From Monodelphis domestica (Eukaryota > Chordata > Mammalia > Didelphimorphia > Didelphidae): DNA of 64,000 bases. The stretch covers positions 210,209,042-210,273,041 of the forward strand of contig NC_077229.1 in assembly GCF_027887165.1 (NCBI RefSeq). The letters are read 5' to 3'. A program made the position numbers and the translations under genes. The notes beneath the pieces are model-generated. The model was not told where the DNA came from. It worked only from the letters and a program-made list of their open reading frames with translations, and ran no database searches. This document shows positions 10,974-22,255 of this stretch, piece by piece (position 1 is the first letter of the stretch; each line of letters starts with the position of its first letter).

Positions 10974-11009
10974 CTTTTATTGTTCTTCCTAATCATTTTC
11001 TTTTTTGAT

Positions 11010-11174
11010 TCTTTTTTTTAACCCTTACTTTCTGTTCTAGTAACAATTCTAAGGCTAAAGGACAAGGGCTAGGCAAAGGGGATTATGTAACTTGCCCAGG
11101 ATGAAACAGCTGGGAAGTGTCTCAGACCAGATTTGAACTCTGATTCCTCTATCCACTATGGTACCTAGATGCCC
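11010..11174 (-). mobile_element. Type A SINE
   Basis: Poly-T, AACCCTTACTTTCTGTTCTAG, ACTTGCCCAGGATGAAAC and the head complement CCACTATGGTACCTAGATGC. Confidence 0.8.
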
Positions 11175-11200
11175 TTCAGGTATATTATTAAAGGTGAATG

Positions 11201-11398
11201 GGGGAAGCTAGGTGGCTCAATGGATAGAAAGCCAGACCTAGAGACTGGAGGCCTGGGATCAAATTTGATCTCAGACACTTCCTAACTATGTGATCTTGGG
11301 TAAGTCACAACTTCAATTGCCTAGCCCTTACCACTCTTCTACCTTGAAACTTATGCTTAGTATCGATTCTAAGGCAGAAGATAAGGGTTTAAAAAAAT
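11201..11398 (+). mobile_element. Type A SINE, full length
   Basis: GGGGAAGCTAGGTGGCTCAA head, core and TTGCCTAGCCCTTACCACTC are clear. It ends AAGATAAGGGTTTAAAAAAA. With the copies at 10851 and 11010 it forms a cluster of three type A elements in 550 bases. Confidence 0.9.
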
Positions 11399-12542
11399 GG
11401 TGACTGTACCAGTGGAGACTAATGAATTATAATCTTAGAGGTACAGACCTCATGAAATATCTATAATCTAGGTAAGACCCAAACTAAGGAGTGGTCATCC
11501 AGAAGGGACATTACATTCTGGGTGCTGATCCAGGATCTTTTTTTGGTTCCCTGTGCATTTGCCAAGATCCACTGGAAAAATTCTCCATCCAGGATTTTCC
11601 TCTGATAGGGATCCACTGGAGAAGAATTAGTATTTTTTCTTTTGTTTTCAGACTGCAATTAGACAATCAATTTTCCATTATTTTCTTTGCAAGTCAGAAT
11701 AGTCTCTTTTAAATAACTTTTGCATGCCTGAATAGTCACATATGAATATCAGTTGTATAATTGTTTCCATTACAAGTAACCATCTCAGAGAAGAAATATG
11801 AAAAGACATCCTTATCTTACTTTTTGACAAAGGCGGGAGGTCCATAGTACATTGCACATATTTTCAGACTTTTTTTGGTACATCGATAAGTTTTGCTGAT
11901 TTTTTCTCTTTGTTTTTCTCTTTTCCTTCTTTAAAAATATAATTTGTTATATGGAATGGGATGGTTTTCTGGGATTGGGAAGGAAGAGGATGCTGGGGGA
12001 ATATGAAAATTTTTAAATGTCATTCAAAGGAATTTATATTATTTATATCCAAGGAGCCACTGGAATTTATTGAGAAAAAGAATGGCATGGTTAGATTTGT
12101 TGCATAAAAATGCAAACTATTATTACGGGAAAAGTAAAAGACTGGGTTCCAGATAACAATTGAGAGTAATTATGCCAGAACCCTCACTTTGGGAACCTGG
12201 AAAATTTGTTTATCCTTTATATGCTGACTTTCCCTTTTCAATAATGTAGTGAAGGAACTTGTCATTTACTTGGGTCTCAACAAGAACTATATTACCTCAA
12301 TAAGGAAATGATGAAAAGTGTTTTAATGCCATAGATAAAAAGGCAATAAAAATAAGTGAATTATTAGCTTTTTGTCATTATGGTCATCATTGAGGATTTA
12401 GAAATATGGAGAAATATTCCCTGGCCCTCAAAGCATTTTGGACACAAGTTGGCCAATCTGATCAAAGATGGGATAGTTGGAAGAATAGAGAGTACCAGTG
12501 TAAGACTATTTGCGCACATTTTCCAAAGACAAACAGGATATT
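11399..12542. other. Unassigned stretch
   Basis: No repeat family recognised. Open frames of 65-73 codons near 11461-11712 overlap on both strands and have no domain. AT-rich. Confidence 0.5.
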
Positions 12543-12700
12543 AGAGCTGGAGGCATAGTTGAGAAATCATCATCTGTCTCCTTTCCTTAAAAAATGAAAA
12601 GTCTAAGACCCATAAAGGCTTGCCCAAGGTTGTAGAGCAAGTTATTGGAAGAGTTAGCACTAAAAACCAGGCTCCAGAGTCTCAGTGCTGTCCTCATTCT
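12543..12700 (-). mobile_element. Degenerate CORE-SINE
   Basis: AGAGCTGGAGGCATAGTTGA, a diverged AAAATGAAAAGTCTAAGACC, and GCTTGCCCAAGGTTGTAGAG follow CORE-SINE order. Confidence 0.55.
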
Positions 12701-14189
12701 ATTTTGTATCATTTCTCCAAAACAAAATTCCATTTAAAAATGATGAAGAATGTACTATGGATAAAGCATCACACTACTCATGGAGGGATATAGGAATAAG
12801 TTACAAAACCTTCCATCAAGTTGGAAAAAGTCTTAATGATCATCACATGGAATAAGAATAACCAAGAAAGGAGTCTATTAACCAATGGCAGATTTCTATT
12901 CTGCATGCCATTGTTGATTATACAATGAAAAAAGAAAATAATTTGCTTGGTCTCTAACAAGAATAGTCTGCCAATTGTCTCTTCCAGATATGGCTTTTCC
13001 TTGCATGGATGAGAGGCAGGCTTAAAGCATTTAATGAAATCCTTTTGATTCTTAACATTTGTCTGGGCCAAGATCAAATTCTGTCCTCACAGTTAGCTGA
13101 GAAAGAGATATGAAAGGCAATGATGTATAAGCACATAGATTTAAAATCAAAGATGCCACAGGATCAATATAGAGGGGCTAAACAGAGAACACAGATAAAC
13201 AAGGACACAGAAGGTCTGAATTCCTTGGAATCTGCCTTCTTTTGGCCCAACTATGAAAAGTGGCTTTTTAAAACCACTGACCTGTTTCCTTGGACTCTTC
13301 TGAGAGTTTTAGGAGAAAGTGAACAGAAGGAAAGCTGTCTCAATATGCAAATATACTATTCAAATCCCAGCTTCATTTTCCTTGTCACTGAGGATAATTA
13401 AGTAGCTAGAGATGCCTTTCAGCCACCTCTTCTCATCAGAAACAATTGGGGATTTGTTGGCCATTTGACATCATCCAGACTAACCCATACCAAGATAAAT
13501 CAAATTAAGTGTCCAAAGAAACAAAAACTCAGGGGGCTGCCTGATTCGGAGAACATCAAATGCAGAAAATGGTGGGTGTGGGGAAGTTGGTCATATCCTA
13601 CATGAGGCCCCAGGCACTGCTTTTGCTGTGTTTCAAAGAAACAATTATCCCATGACTTCATGTTGAGGATAAAACTCTCTCCATCTTGCTTCTTCTGTGC
13701 AGGAAGTTCAAAGCTCTTCCCAGGCATGACCCCAGCCATCCTCAACACACCTTCGTGAAGCAGGCAGGTTGACAGCTAGCCTCCACAGTATTTAGCCCCA
13801 AGGGGAAATGAAGTAACAGTAAGGTAAGTGGTCATCTGGCAAGCCTGTGGCAAAAACAACAGAAAAATCCAGATTTACCAACTCCCAAGTCTATGCTGTC
13901 ATACTCAGACTCAGTTTTTATCTGAACTCACGACTCTAGGAAATGAGAATGAAAGTGATATGAAAATAGTCCTTTATTAAGAGATTTAAAAGCCTCTTTT
14001 TATGGGATCACCCTGGAAGGGTCAGAGGATCTTGAACATCTAAGAGAAAATGTTATAGTATTCCTATGGGGCCTGGAAACACCCTGAGGAACTGCTTTGC
14101 CAACTTCCCTCAAGGGCCAAGGCAGAACTCACCAGTTATATTCTAACTGGAACTTTCTTTGTGCTGTTGTTATTGTGGTTTGGTTTGGT
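12701..14189. other. Repeat-poor stretch with one exon-like block
   Basis: No transposon recognised over about 1.5 kb. An acceptor-like CTTGCTTCTTCTGTGCAG ends at 13702 and a donor-like AAG/GTAAGTGG starts at 13821, bounding 121 bases (13703-13823) with stops in all forward frames. Frames of 99, 93 and 82 codons lie here without recognisable domains. Confidence 0.35.
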
Positions 14190-14378
14190 TTTTAAAGCTC
14201 TTACCTTCCATCTTAGATGCAATGCTTTGTATTAGTTCTAAAGCAGAAGAGCAGGAAAGACTAGGCAATGGAGGTTAAGTGACTTGCCCAGGTTCACATA
14301 GCTAGAAAGTCACATTTGAACCCAAGACCTCCCATCTTTAGACCTGACTCTCAATCCCCTGAGTAATCTAGCTGCCTC
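14190..14378 (-). mobile_element. Type A SINE, near full length
   Basis: AAAGCTCTTACCTTCCATC tail complement, GTTAAGTGACTTGCCCAGG core, and a head complement ending TAATCTAGCTGCC. Confidence 0.85.
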
Positions 14379-15919
14379 TAAACTGGAGCTTCTTAACCCA
14401 GGTAAATAAACTTTTAAAAATATTTTTATGGTTATATTTTAATATAGTAGCATTTTTGTGATCCTAAATATTTTATTTTATGCATTAATAAAGTAATTCT
14501 GAAAGGGGTCCATGACACACAAAAAAGTTAAGAATTCTGCTAAATCTAAGCACCATCAGCTCAGCCCATCTCCAGCCTGCTGAACATTAGTTTGTGATTT
14601 CTGATAAAACCTGATATTTCCCAGATCTTAAAATAATAGTCATCATCAAGTAAGGTATCCTTTCCTCCACATAGCTGCTTAGTACAGTTGTGATTCTGCC
14701 AACTCTCCAGATTAATGACAGACCTATTTAGCGTTCTCTGCTCCATTTATTAATCAGATCGTCCTACAGAAACATAAACACGAGCTGGTTACTGTTCTCA
14801 AGCAGCTCGGTGAATGACAGAGGAGCCAGCACGAGGCCGTTAGCAGGTGAGGATTTCAACAGAACTTTGCTCAGGCTTGGCAGAACATTCCTGGACATGG
14901 GAACAGAGGATGCTCACCGTTGTGGAACAGACCAATCTCTGACTTGTCTGCCCTAGGCAAATTTGCTAAGAATTTGAAGTAAACTAGTTAGTGAAAGTCC
15001 AAGGAGCAAAGTTACCTCCAATTTGATTGTGATTTGGTGAAAATGGAGATAAAGATGGGAGGAAAGAATAGATTTGAAGGTCCCTTCTTTGAAGAAGGAA
15101 GGGAAGATGGACAGGGATTGCTTCTATCAACGAGTCTTTGTTCTCCATCTTAATTTAGGAAGAAATCAAAATCAACAAAAGTGTACCCTGTGTTGACTGG
15201 GGCTGAAACTGGCATATATATTCTGCATCCCTGGCACATTGGTGTGTGTGTGTACCTATATATGCATCTATGTATGTGCATGTGGATATACATATGCATG
15301 TGTGGAATATCACACATACACATCAAGGTCCTCCAGTGTGTTGATTCACTTGTCATTGGACTAGAATTAGAGACTTAGGGTAATATTAACATTCAAGTTA
15401 ATAGTGACAGGTGTTATAAATGTTTTGTTACTTATAGCCCTCTCGATTTTCCACCATTTTGTCATCGCCCCTGCAGGAGTGGAAAGAAGATACCCAGAAC
15501 TTACAGCCATTTTGTATTTTTCTTTTCTTTTCATGGGTTGCCCCAGCCAGACAATTCATCACCTAATAGCCACTCTATGGATGATGAAACTCTCCACATT
15601 TAGTTGGGCTATTTCTCAAAGGCAGACACAGTCAATTACCAAGACCAACCATAATGATTACTCAATACTTATTATAGAATTGCTTTCTTAAAAACAATAC
15701 ACCTTAGTATAGGTAGATATCTGTCAATTAAAATTTTTCTGTTCTATTATTACTTCACATATCTGATTCATGTGAATACAAATAATACTGTCAAAAGGAA
15801 TCAAGAAGTTATTGCCAAAGATTATTTCATCACTGCCCATTGAAGGTAAGGGATGCAGAAGAAAAAAAATGATTTTGTAAGTTACAAAGATAGGATCTGA
15901 GAATGAGTCTTAAATTTCC
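14379..15919. other. Repeat-poor stretch
   Basis: No transposon recognised. 14740-14890 has several CpGs (ACACGAGCTGG, CAGCACGAGGCCGTTAG), unusual for this AT-rich window, and could be a conserved element. A short TG/TA-rich tract lies near 15241-15305. The 95-codon frame at 15404-15691 is hydrophobic in part but has no family I recognise. Confidence 0.4.
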
Positions 15920-16105
15920 TTTTTTCTTTTTTTAAAACCTTTGCCTTCTGTCTTAGTATCAATTCAAAGACAGAAGAGCAGCAAGAGCTAGGCAATTGGG
16001 GTTAAGTGACTTGTCCAGAATCACATAGCTAGAAAGTGTCTGAGGGCAGATTTGGACCCAGGTCTTCCAGAATCCATACTTAGGTACTCTATCTACTGTG
16101 CTATG
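15920..16105 (-). mobile_element. Type A SINE
   Basis: Poly-T, AACCTTTGCCTTCTGTCTTA, GTGACTTGTCCAGAATCAC, then a head complement ending CTACTGTGCTATGG. Confidence 0.8.
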
Positions 16106-16349
16106 GATTTCTAAATCAGAATTTAAAATATAATAACAGATTCTCTGCCTTGCAAATATAATCAAAAGGATTTTAAAATAAAAAGAACGGAGGAAGGAAG
16201 TTTGCTATGTATATGCAAGCTAAATACTATAGAAAGTAGCTTACAATGAAGGGGAAAGAATAGCAGTTAAAATACCCAGAAGTTTGTGGGAGACAAAATC
16301 CAAGAAAAGAGTTAGTAGTAAACCTCAAATAAAATAAAGACTTAAAAAA

Positions 16350-16590
16350 TAATAGCTAGCATTTAAATAGTGCTTTAAGTTTTACAAAAGACTTTAAAGC
16401 ACTATCTCATTTTATCTTCACAATAATCCTTCTAGATGTGTGCTACAACTATTCCTATTTGACAGAGGAAGAAAATGAGGCAGAGAGCAACTAAATGACT
16501 TTCCTTGGGTCATATAGTTCGGATTTGACCTCAGATCTCCCTGACTGTAGGTATAGGGTTTTATCTCTCTATTGGGTCACCTAACTGCCT
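16350..16590 (-). mobile_element. MIR SINE, full length
   Basis: Begins ATAGCTAGCATTTAAATAG, has CACAATAATCCTTCTAGATG, GAAGAAAATGAGGCAGAGAG and GGGTCACCTAACTGCCTC in MIR order. Confidence 0.8.
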
Positions 16591-17039
16591 CAAATGCATA
16601 TAAAGAGATGCTACAAGTTTAGACAAGAAGCAAGAGTAACTAGATATTATAACAGAAAAGAGCAAATGGGATAGCAGAAGAATTACTAAGATTTGGTAGG
16701 ATAAAACATCTAACTAGTCTAGATTATAACTAAGACTTTGAACGGATATACCTTATTCAAAAGAAATGATAGGTAAAATATCTATTTGAAGTGTAATGAA
16801 GAACATTATATATTAAAAAGATATATTCAATGAAAGAGAAAACCCAGGAACTAGAGAGGATAATCAAGGTGGAGAGAATTTGGGTGAAGATCAATGTCAG
16901 GAGAAATATAAACAATAATCACCAGATTATATTACAGACTACCTACTCAGAAAGAGTAAATAGTTGAGGAAGTTGAGAAACAAATTATAGACCTGTTCCA
17001 AAAGCATGATATAGAAGTGGCTGGAAACTACAATTATCC
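16591..17039. other. Unassigned stretch upstream of an L1 3' piece
   Basis: AT-rich. It could contain very diverged L1 ORF2 continuing into the recognisable L1 at 17040, but I cannot support that by motif. Confidence 0.4.
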
Positions 17040-17560
17040 ATATTATGACAGATAAGGAAAATGACAGATGCTAAAGGGGATATAAGAAGGTTGACATACT
17101 TATACATTGTTGATGGAACTGTGAACTAGTCCAATCATTCTAGAATTTGTTTGGAACTATGTCCAAAAAGCTATTAAACTGTGCATATCCTTTGGCCCAG
17201 TGGCATTACTAGATCTATACCCCAAAAAATAGATCAAAGAAAGAGGACAAGGACCCATCTATAAAAAAAATTTTTTAATATGTTTTTTATAGCTCAATGA
17301 CTGAACAAGTTATGGCATATGAATATTAGAAAATGAAATTATTAAAAGAATGGTTTTGGAAAACCTGGGAAGATTTCTATGACCTGATATAAAGTTAACA
17401 GAACCAGTAAAACAATGTACACAGTGACAGCAATATTGTAGAGAGAATTAGCTGTGAAAGACTTAGTAACTGATTAGCACAATGATCTCTCACAATTTCA
17501 AAGGACTCATGATGAAACATGCTATTTCACTCCAAACAGAAAACTAATGGACTCAGAGCA
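17040..17560 (+). mobile_element. LINE-1 ORF2 end plus 3' UTR
   Basis: TACATTGTTGATGGAACTGTG, AAAAAGCTATTAAACTGTG and CCTTTGGCCCAGTGGCATTA correspond to the end of L1 ORF2. The 3' UTR motif AACAGAACCAGTAAAACAATG and AGGACTCATGATGAAACATG follow. 5'-truncated and full of stops. Confidence 0.75.
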
Positions 17561-17587
17561 CAGACTGAGCATATTTACTTTCTTACT

Positions 17588-17740
17588 ATCTCAGATGCTT
17601 ACTAGTTGTGTGGCTCTGGGCAAGTCATTTAACTCTTTTTGCCTCAGTTTCTTCATGTATAAAATGAGCTGGAGGAAATGGCCAACCACTCCAGTATTTC
17701 TGCCAAGAAAACGCCAAATGGGATTACAACGAGTGGGATC
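17588..17740 (+). mobile_element. Type B SINE, truncated
   Basis: CTCTGGGCAAGTCATTTAAC core, TAAAATGAGCTGGAGGAAAT and CACTCCAGTATTTCTGCC with GCCAAATGGGATTACAA. The head is missing. It lies next to the L1 3' UTR. Confidence 0.75.
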
Positions 17741-18042
17741 TGCAGATACCAAAGAATGGGATCATAACCACATTAAAATTCTGGAGAGCATTGTTTATTT
17801 GAAATGGGGATGGGCACTGTTTTTTCCTTTTTCAAATAAAACTTATTTTTTAAAGAAAAATTCAGTTTAAACATTAAACAACATCATTTTTAAAAGGATA
17901 GATAATAAGATTTAGAAATAAATATGTAGATATCACTTTGTATCACCATTTCTAATCTTTAATTGTTATCAACTTAATCCAATTCTTAATATCTGCAGAC
18001 CTTAATTACAAAATTCCGTTATAGTCAATATAATTAAACAAA

Positions 18043-18130
18043 CATCAATCAGTCAATCAATCAAGAAGTATTTTTAAGCATCTATTTAATAGAAGCACCT
18101 ACTATGTTCAGGGCACTGTGCTTTATAGCT
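18043..18130 (-). mobile_element. L2 LINE 3' end, antisense
   Basis: CAATCAGTCAATCAATCAAG then CACCTACTATGTTCAGGGCA, the reverse complement of the L2 terminal repeat and end. Confidence 0.7.
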
Positions 18131-18545
18131 CATCTTTAATTTAGAGTCAAAATTTATAAATACTTGTAATTTTTTTTACCTTAGAATCAAAGCCTTTCTC
18201 AGGGCACTTAACAAAGGTCCACAACTCCAGGGCTTCAGGCCAATTTAGAGTAAAAGGTGCTTGTAAGTGGTTTTCTTCTTCTAATGAAAATTAGTTCTCT
18301 AATTAATCTCAACTAATCGTAGGAGAAGCATTTATATGTCTTTCCACTTTCCATTTTCTTGCTTCTTTCTCCACACTAACAGAATAAAAAGACAGAGTTT
18401 AGTCACATTACACAGCCAGTGTGCATCCCAACTGTTATTTTCAAGTAGAATTATTTTCCACTCTCCTCATTAAAAAGAGTGAGTCTTCTCACAACAGGTA
18501 TTACTAGTTTGAAATCTGGATTCGATGTCTTTTCTGTCTGTTGAA

Positions 18546-18560
18546 GTTGCCCCTAGCAAC
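18546..18560. promoter_or_regulatory. Perfect X-box (RFX-type) motif
   Basis: GTTGCCCCTAGCAAC fits the RFX consensus GTNRCC-N(0-3)-RGYAAC with a 3-base spacer. The half-sites are near-perfect inverted copies. RFX factors bind such sites at ciliary and other genes. Occupancy here is unknown, and no start site is visible nearby. Confidence 0.45.
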
Positions 18561-18740
18561 CAGTTTATGGACATGATCAGAAGCAAACTGATTTAATCAG
18601 AAATTTCTCAGAACTGATATCCTAAAGAACTTATCTCCCTCCCAGAACAAAACCTTTTAAAACAATTATACAGTTTTATTCATAGATTTGAAGTGTGTTA
18701 AACGAGACTTGATATTCTAGGACAGAAATGTTCTGTAGCC

Positions 18741-18800
18741 CATTACAATTAATCATCGCTCCATTTGGAACGATCTGGCTGACAAATTGTGCCACATGAC
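18741..18800. promoter_or_regulatory. Homeodomain-like motif cluster
   Basis: CATTACAATTAATCATCGC carries overlapping ATTA/TAAT cores, followed by CATTTGGAACGATCTGG and a CACATGAC E-box-like site. It lies 180 bases from the X-box in the same repeat-free segment. Motif reading only. Confidence 0.3.
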
Positions 18801-20284
18801 CACTGTTCAGTGTGCATGTGTATGTTTTCTTTTTAGTGCATACCTGAAGGACTTAGAAAAACTATGAAGATGGTCTTGTAAGGAATCAGGCATTCATGAG
18901 TCTACATTGTCAGAATTTCTTCTTTTACTGAATGTAAGTCCTCAGAAACATCCTTCACCACAAGGACTCAATTTTACTAGGAGGGCCATGGGCCCTTCCC
19001 CCTCTTTCAAATTTCCCATCACTAGAGTGGGAAACAAAAGAGCTCTCTATAAATGTGGCTCTGTCTCCAAAGCAGAGGACTCTGAGATTTCAGCTGCAAA
19101 GCCTGGGAGACCCCTGAGGTTCAACTGTTAAGAACACCAATTTCCGACTGAGGAATAACATGCAAAGAGAGTGAAGGATAACTGACATCACAATTTATTG
19201 CCCCAAAAACAACCTTCTCAACTCAAAGCAAAACCATAATTATTGGTGAGAAAGACACTGCCTGTTAACTGACTGTGAAAGAATGATTTACAATGCATTC
19301 CCCCCTCACAATGGAAGGCCTCTTGGCAGTCACAAATACAGGTTTTGTGTGTTTGGGAAGCAAAGATCTAAGGAGCAAAAGTGAGTAAAAAGGATATTCT
19401 GCATGGGAAGTGTGCCTTTTTCCACTACATTTATTCCATAAAGTCACAGCTTTTAGAGCGCTTGAAAAATTCCCTGTTAGGAAAACAAACCTGTACCATA
19501 ATAAGGAAGGAGAGGAGAGTATATTAAAAAAAAAAGTTTCCTATCTCATGAAATCTCCTGCCTGGTATTTATGGCTCATGGAAAGAGCGCAGTTGGACAA
19601 ATGTCTGAAATGCTAGTACAATTTTACGTCTGAGAGGGAAGCAGGACCTCAGAGATCTAACCTTGCCAGAGATAGGAGCTTTAAAATAGTATTAAATTCT
19701 TACATCAGAAGAGAGCTGTCAGGAATTAAAGCTAAAACAACACTATAAGATAAGCAGGCGACTAAAAGTCCACTCTGCTTACTACACATTTCAAGTCGAG
19801 GGAGTGGATAGTTGAGGGAGATGGGAGGAGACTTTGGGGAGAAAAAATGAGTCTGAAAAGATAGGAATAGGGAGAAAAAGGTCTGATGGGGGAAAGGCTA
19901 GCGGGGTGTTCTGCTTTCATGAGCAATGTTCCCAAACCACATTACCAGCCTGTAAAATATCTGAATTTTCTATTGTACGTCATCCTAATTATCTGCAACC
20001 TCAGCAGAGCCACTGGTGGTGGGGATAGCAATTAGAGACCCAGAATGTCAGAATTTCACCCTGGAACTCCCCAGAACATCTGGGACCTCCTAGGCCTTCT
20101 CATCCTCGAACATCCCGACTTCAGCCCCTTCTCTCATTCTTCATGGGGTCTCAATTGTGAAGGGAGGAACAAGTCTGTCATCTTTCATTCCTCTTCAGGG
20201 GCTTGGCTTCATCATCATCCTCCCACTTGGGTACCTTCCTTCACACCACTCCCAACCCTTTTAGCTCCCCTTCTTTTGTGTTTT

Positions 20285-20715
20285 ATCCCTCATCTGAGTT
20301 TAAGCTCCTTAAAAACAAGGGTGATCTTCCTTTTATTTATTATTCATTTATTTGCTTGTTTGTTTGTTTGTTTGTTTATTGCTTGTATTTTTATCATCTG
20401 CTCTTACCACAGTGCCTGGCTCATATGTTTGGTCATTTTCACTCATGTCCGACTCTTCATGATCCTATTTGCGATCTTCTTGACAAAGATATATTGCAGT
20501 GGTTGGCCATTTCCTTCCCAAGTTCATTTTACAGATGAGATAATCAAGGCAAACAGGGTAAAGTGACTTGTCCACAGTCACAGAGCTAGAAAGTGTCTGG
20601 GGCCAGATTAAAACTCAGGAAGAAGAATCTTCCTGACTTCAGACCTGGAACTCTATCCACTCTACCACCTAGCTTCCCCTTCCTTGCACATAGTAAATAT
20701 TTGTTACCTTCCTTG
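20285..20715 (+). mobile_element. L2 LINE 3' end split by a type B SINE
   Basis: 5' part 20285-20427 (TTAAGCTCCTTAAAAACAAG, a GTTT repeat, CACAGTGCCTGGCTCATA) and 3' part 20680-20715 (GCACATAGTAAATATTTGTTA). The break falls within the conserved GGCACATAGTA of L2, and GCTCATA/GCACATA marks the probable duplication. Confidence 0.75.
20428..20679 (-). mobile_element. Type B SINE inserted in L2
   Basis: Antisense RTE tail (TCATGTCCGACTCTTCATGA), core (AAGTGACTTGTCCACAGTCA) and head complement (TACCACCTAGCTTCCCC). The 173-codon open frame at 20045-20566 runs through unique DNA, L2 and this SINE and is not a gene. Confidence 0.88.
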
Positions 20716-21469
20716 TCTGCCTGCCTATCTCAGAAACCATACCTCCCTCTCCCCCCAAAATAATAATCTCTTCTACAATATGACTAATAAGTCAGGGGAA
20801 CTTCACCTGAACCCTTCATTTGAGAGAGAATCCAAGAGAAGAGGAAGCAAGGGATGAAAAGCATAAGATGAGAGGAAATAAAGTCAATTTTGTTTGTTTC
20901 TTTTCATTTTTCTGGGTACTGAGAAATAAGGACCGTTAGTAGTAAAAGTGACCCAGGCAGGTAAAAATTTGCCTGAGACAATTCAAGTGTTTGGGAAACC
21001 CTGATTGTGAGTACTTTGGACTAGAAAAGAAACTATAGCCAAGTCCACTTCAAATGAGAAGTACATCTGATTGGCCCATTAAAGCTATCAGGACACAATG
21101 AGAGATCCCTAACAAAGTTTTAAGAACCCACAATATTTCATTCTCAGGCCTAGGAATGTTTCCCACAGAGATAACACTCAAAATGAAAAAACATATTTTC
21201 CCCTCAGTGATAAGAGAAAGTCATCATCTTCATTTCTAAAATAATTTTTTTAAGTTATAATCATTTTTACTAATCTATTTTTCCCACTGCCCCAATTGAA
21301 CAGTGTTTTTGAACTGAAAAATAAAGTCCTCAATATATAGCTACATCATCCAACAAAACAAATTCTCATACTGACCATATCCGAAAATGTAAATCTCTTT
21401 CTGTATTTTAAGTTCAATCTCTCAGGAGATGGATGGCATGTTTCATCAGGAGGACTCCAGAACTGTGGT
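20716..21469. other. Unassigned stretch
   Basis: No repeat family or exon recognised. AT-rich. Confidence 0.5.
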
Positions 21470-21605
21470 TGGTTATTATTAATTTTTATTATTAATTTTA
21501 TTATTAATTATTATTAATTATTAATATATTATTAATTTATTAATTTATGAAGATATTATTTTTATATTTTATATATACATATAATATAATTAAATTAATT
21601 TAATT
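21470..21605. repeat. AT-rich (ATTAATT)n low-complexity tract
   Basis: Irregular TTATTAATTATTAATT units grade into TATATATACATATAATATAA and TTAAATTAATTTAATTTAA. No G or C for long runs. Confidence 0.9.
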
Positions 21606-21879
21606 TAAGAAGTGTCCATCCTGTGACAGGCAAAGGAGCATCTGTTGTGTTGGAGGAAATAATCTGTACACATATAAAGGGGGCATAGTCAATGGAAGTC
21701 CACCCTCAGAGTAGTGCCGCTTCCTTTCCCTATTGCCTCCCAGGTGGGAGAAAATACTTCTAGCTAGGCATGATGATTATTGATGGAAGGACCCCACTCT
21801 CCATTATAAAGTATGCATAGGCATTCTATGACTGGCTCTGATTTGCTAACCATGTGGTTAAGAGATTCCTTTTTTTTTA

Positions 21880-22255
21880 TTGTATTTGTTACATTAAAGT
21901 TTCAAGCTTTCTCTTCTTCCCTCATTAGAGAAAGCATCATTGGACCAAAAAAAAAAATGGATATATAAAACTACCTTGCTTATTTCTGTTTATCAGTTCT
22001 TTCTCTAGAGATAGGCTTAAGTCGTTCTTCAAACAATATTTCTGTTGCTGAATAGAATGTTATCTTGGTTCTGCTCATTTCACTCTTCATAACTTCATGT
22101 AAGCCTTTCCATGTTGTTTTTTCATCTGCTCATCATTTCTTATGACAGTGGTAGTCCATCACAATCATATGTCACAACTTGTTAAGTCATTCCACAATTG
22201 ATAGGCTTCCCCTCAGTTTCTAGTTTTTTGCCACCACAAAGAGGTGACAGTGTTG
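21880..22255 (-). mobile_element. LINE-1-related 3' fragment, antisense
   Basis: TTCTGCTCATTTCACTCTTCA, TTCATGTAAGCCTTTCCATG and GTCATTCCACAATTGATAGG are the antisense of marsupial L1 ORF2-end/3' UTR motifs (the same motifs occur at 46080-46200). Confidence 0.6.

Larger units (their letters stand above)
18131..20284. other. Repeat-poor island, about 2.1 kb
   Basis: No recognisable SINE, LINE or LTR over 2.1 kb in a window otherwise packed with them. It contains a perfect RFX-type X-box and a homeodomain-like cluster (separate entries). Open frames of 60-74 codons lie here on both strands without domains. Repeat exclusion is consistent with, but does not prove, purifying selection. Confidence 0.45.

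Noticed and set aside
12778..13077. 99-codon minus frame
   Set aside because: No domain, no acceptor/donor pair, and AT-rich composition consistent with chance.
15404..15691. 95-codon hydrophobic plus-strand frame
   Set aside because: Hydrophobic stretches arise from T-rich DNA; no signal of a membrane-protein family or of splicing.
20045..20566. Longest open frame, 173 codons
   Set aside because: It runs through unique DNA, an L2 3' end with a GTTT repeat, and into an antisense type B SINE. No domain, no splice or promoter context.
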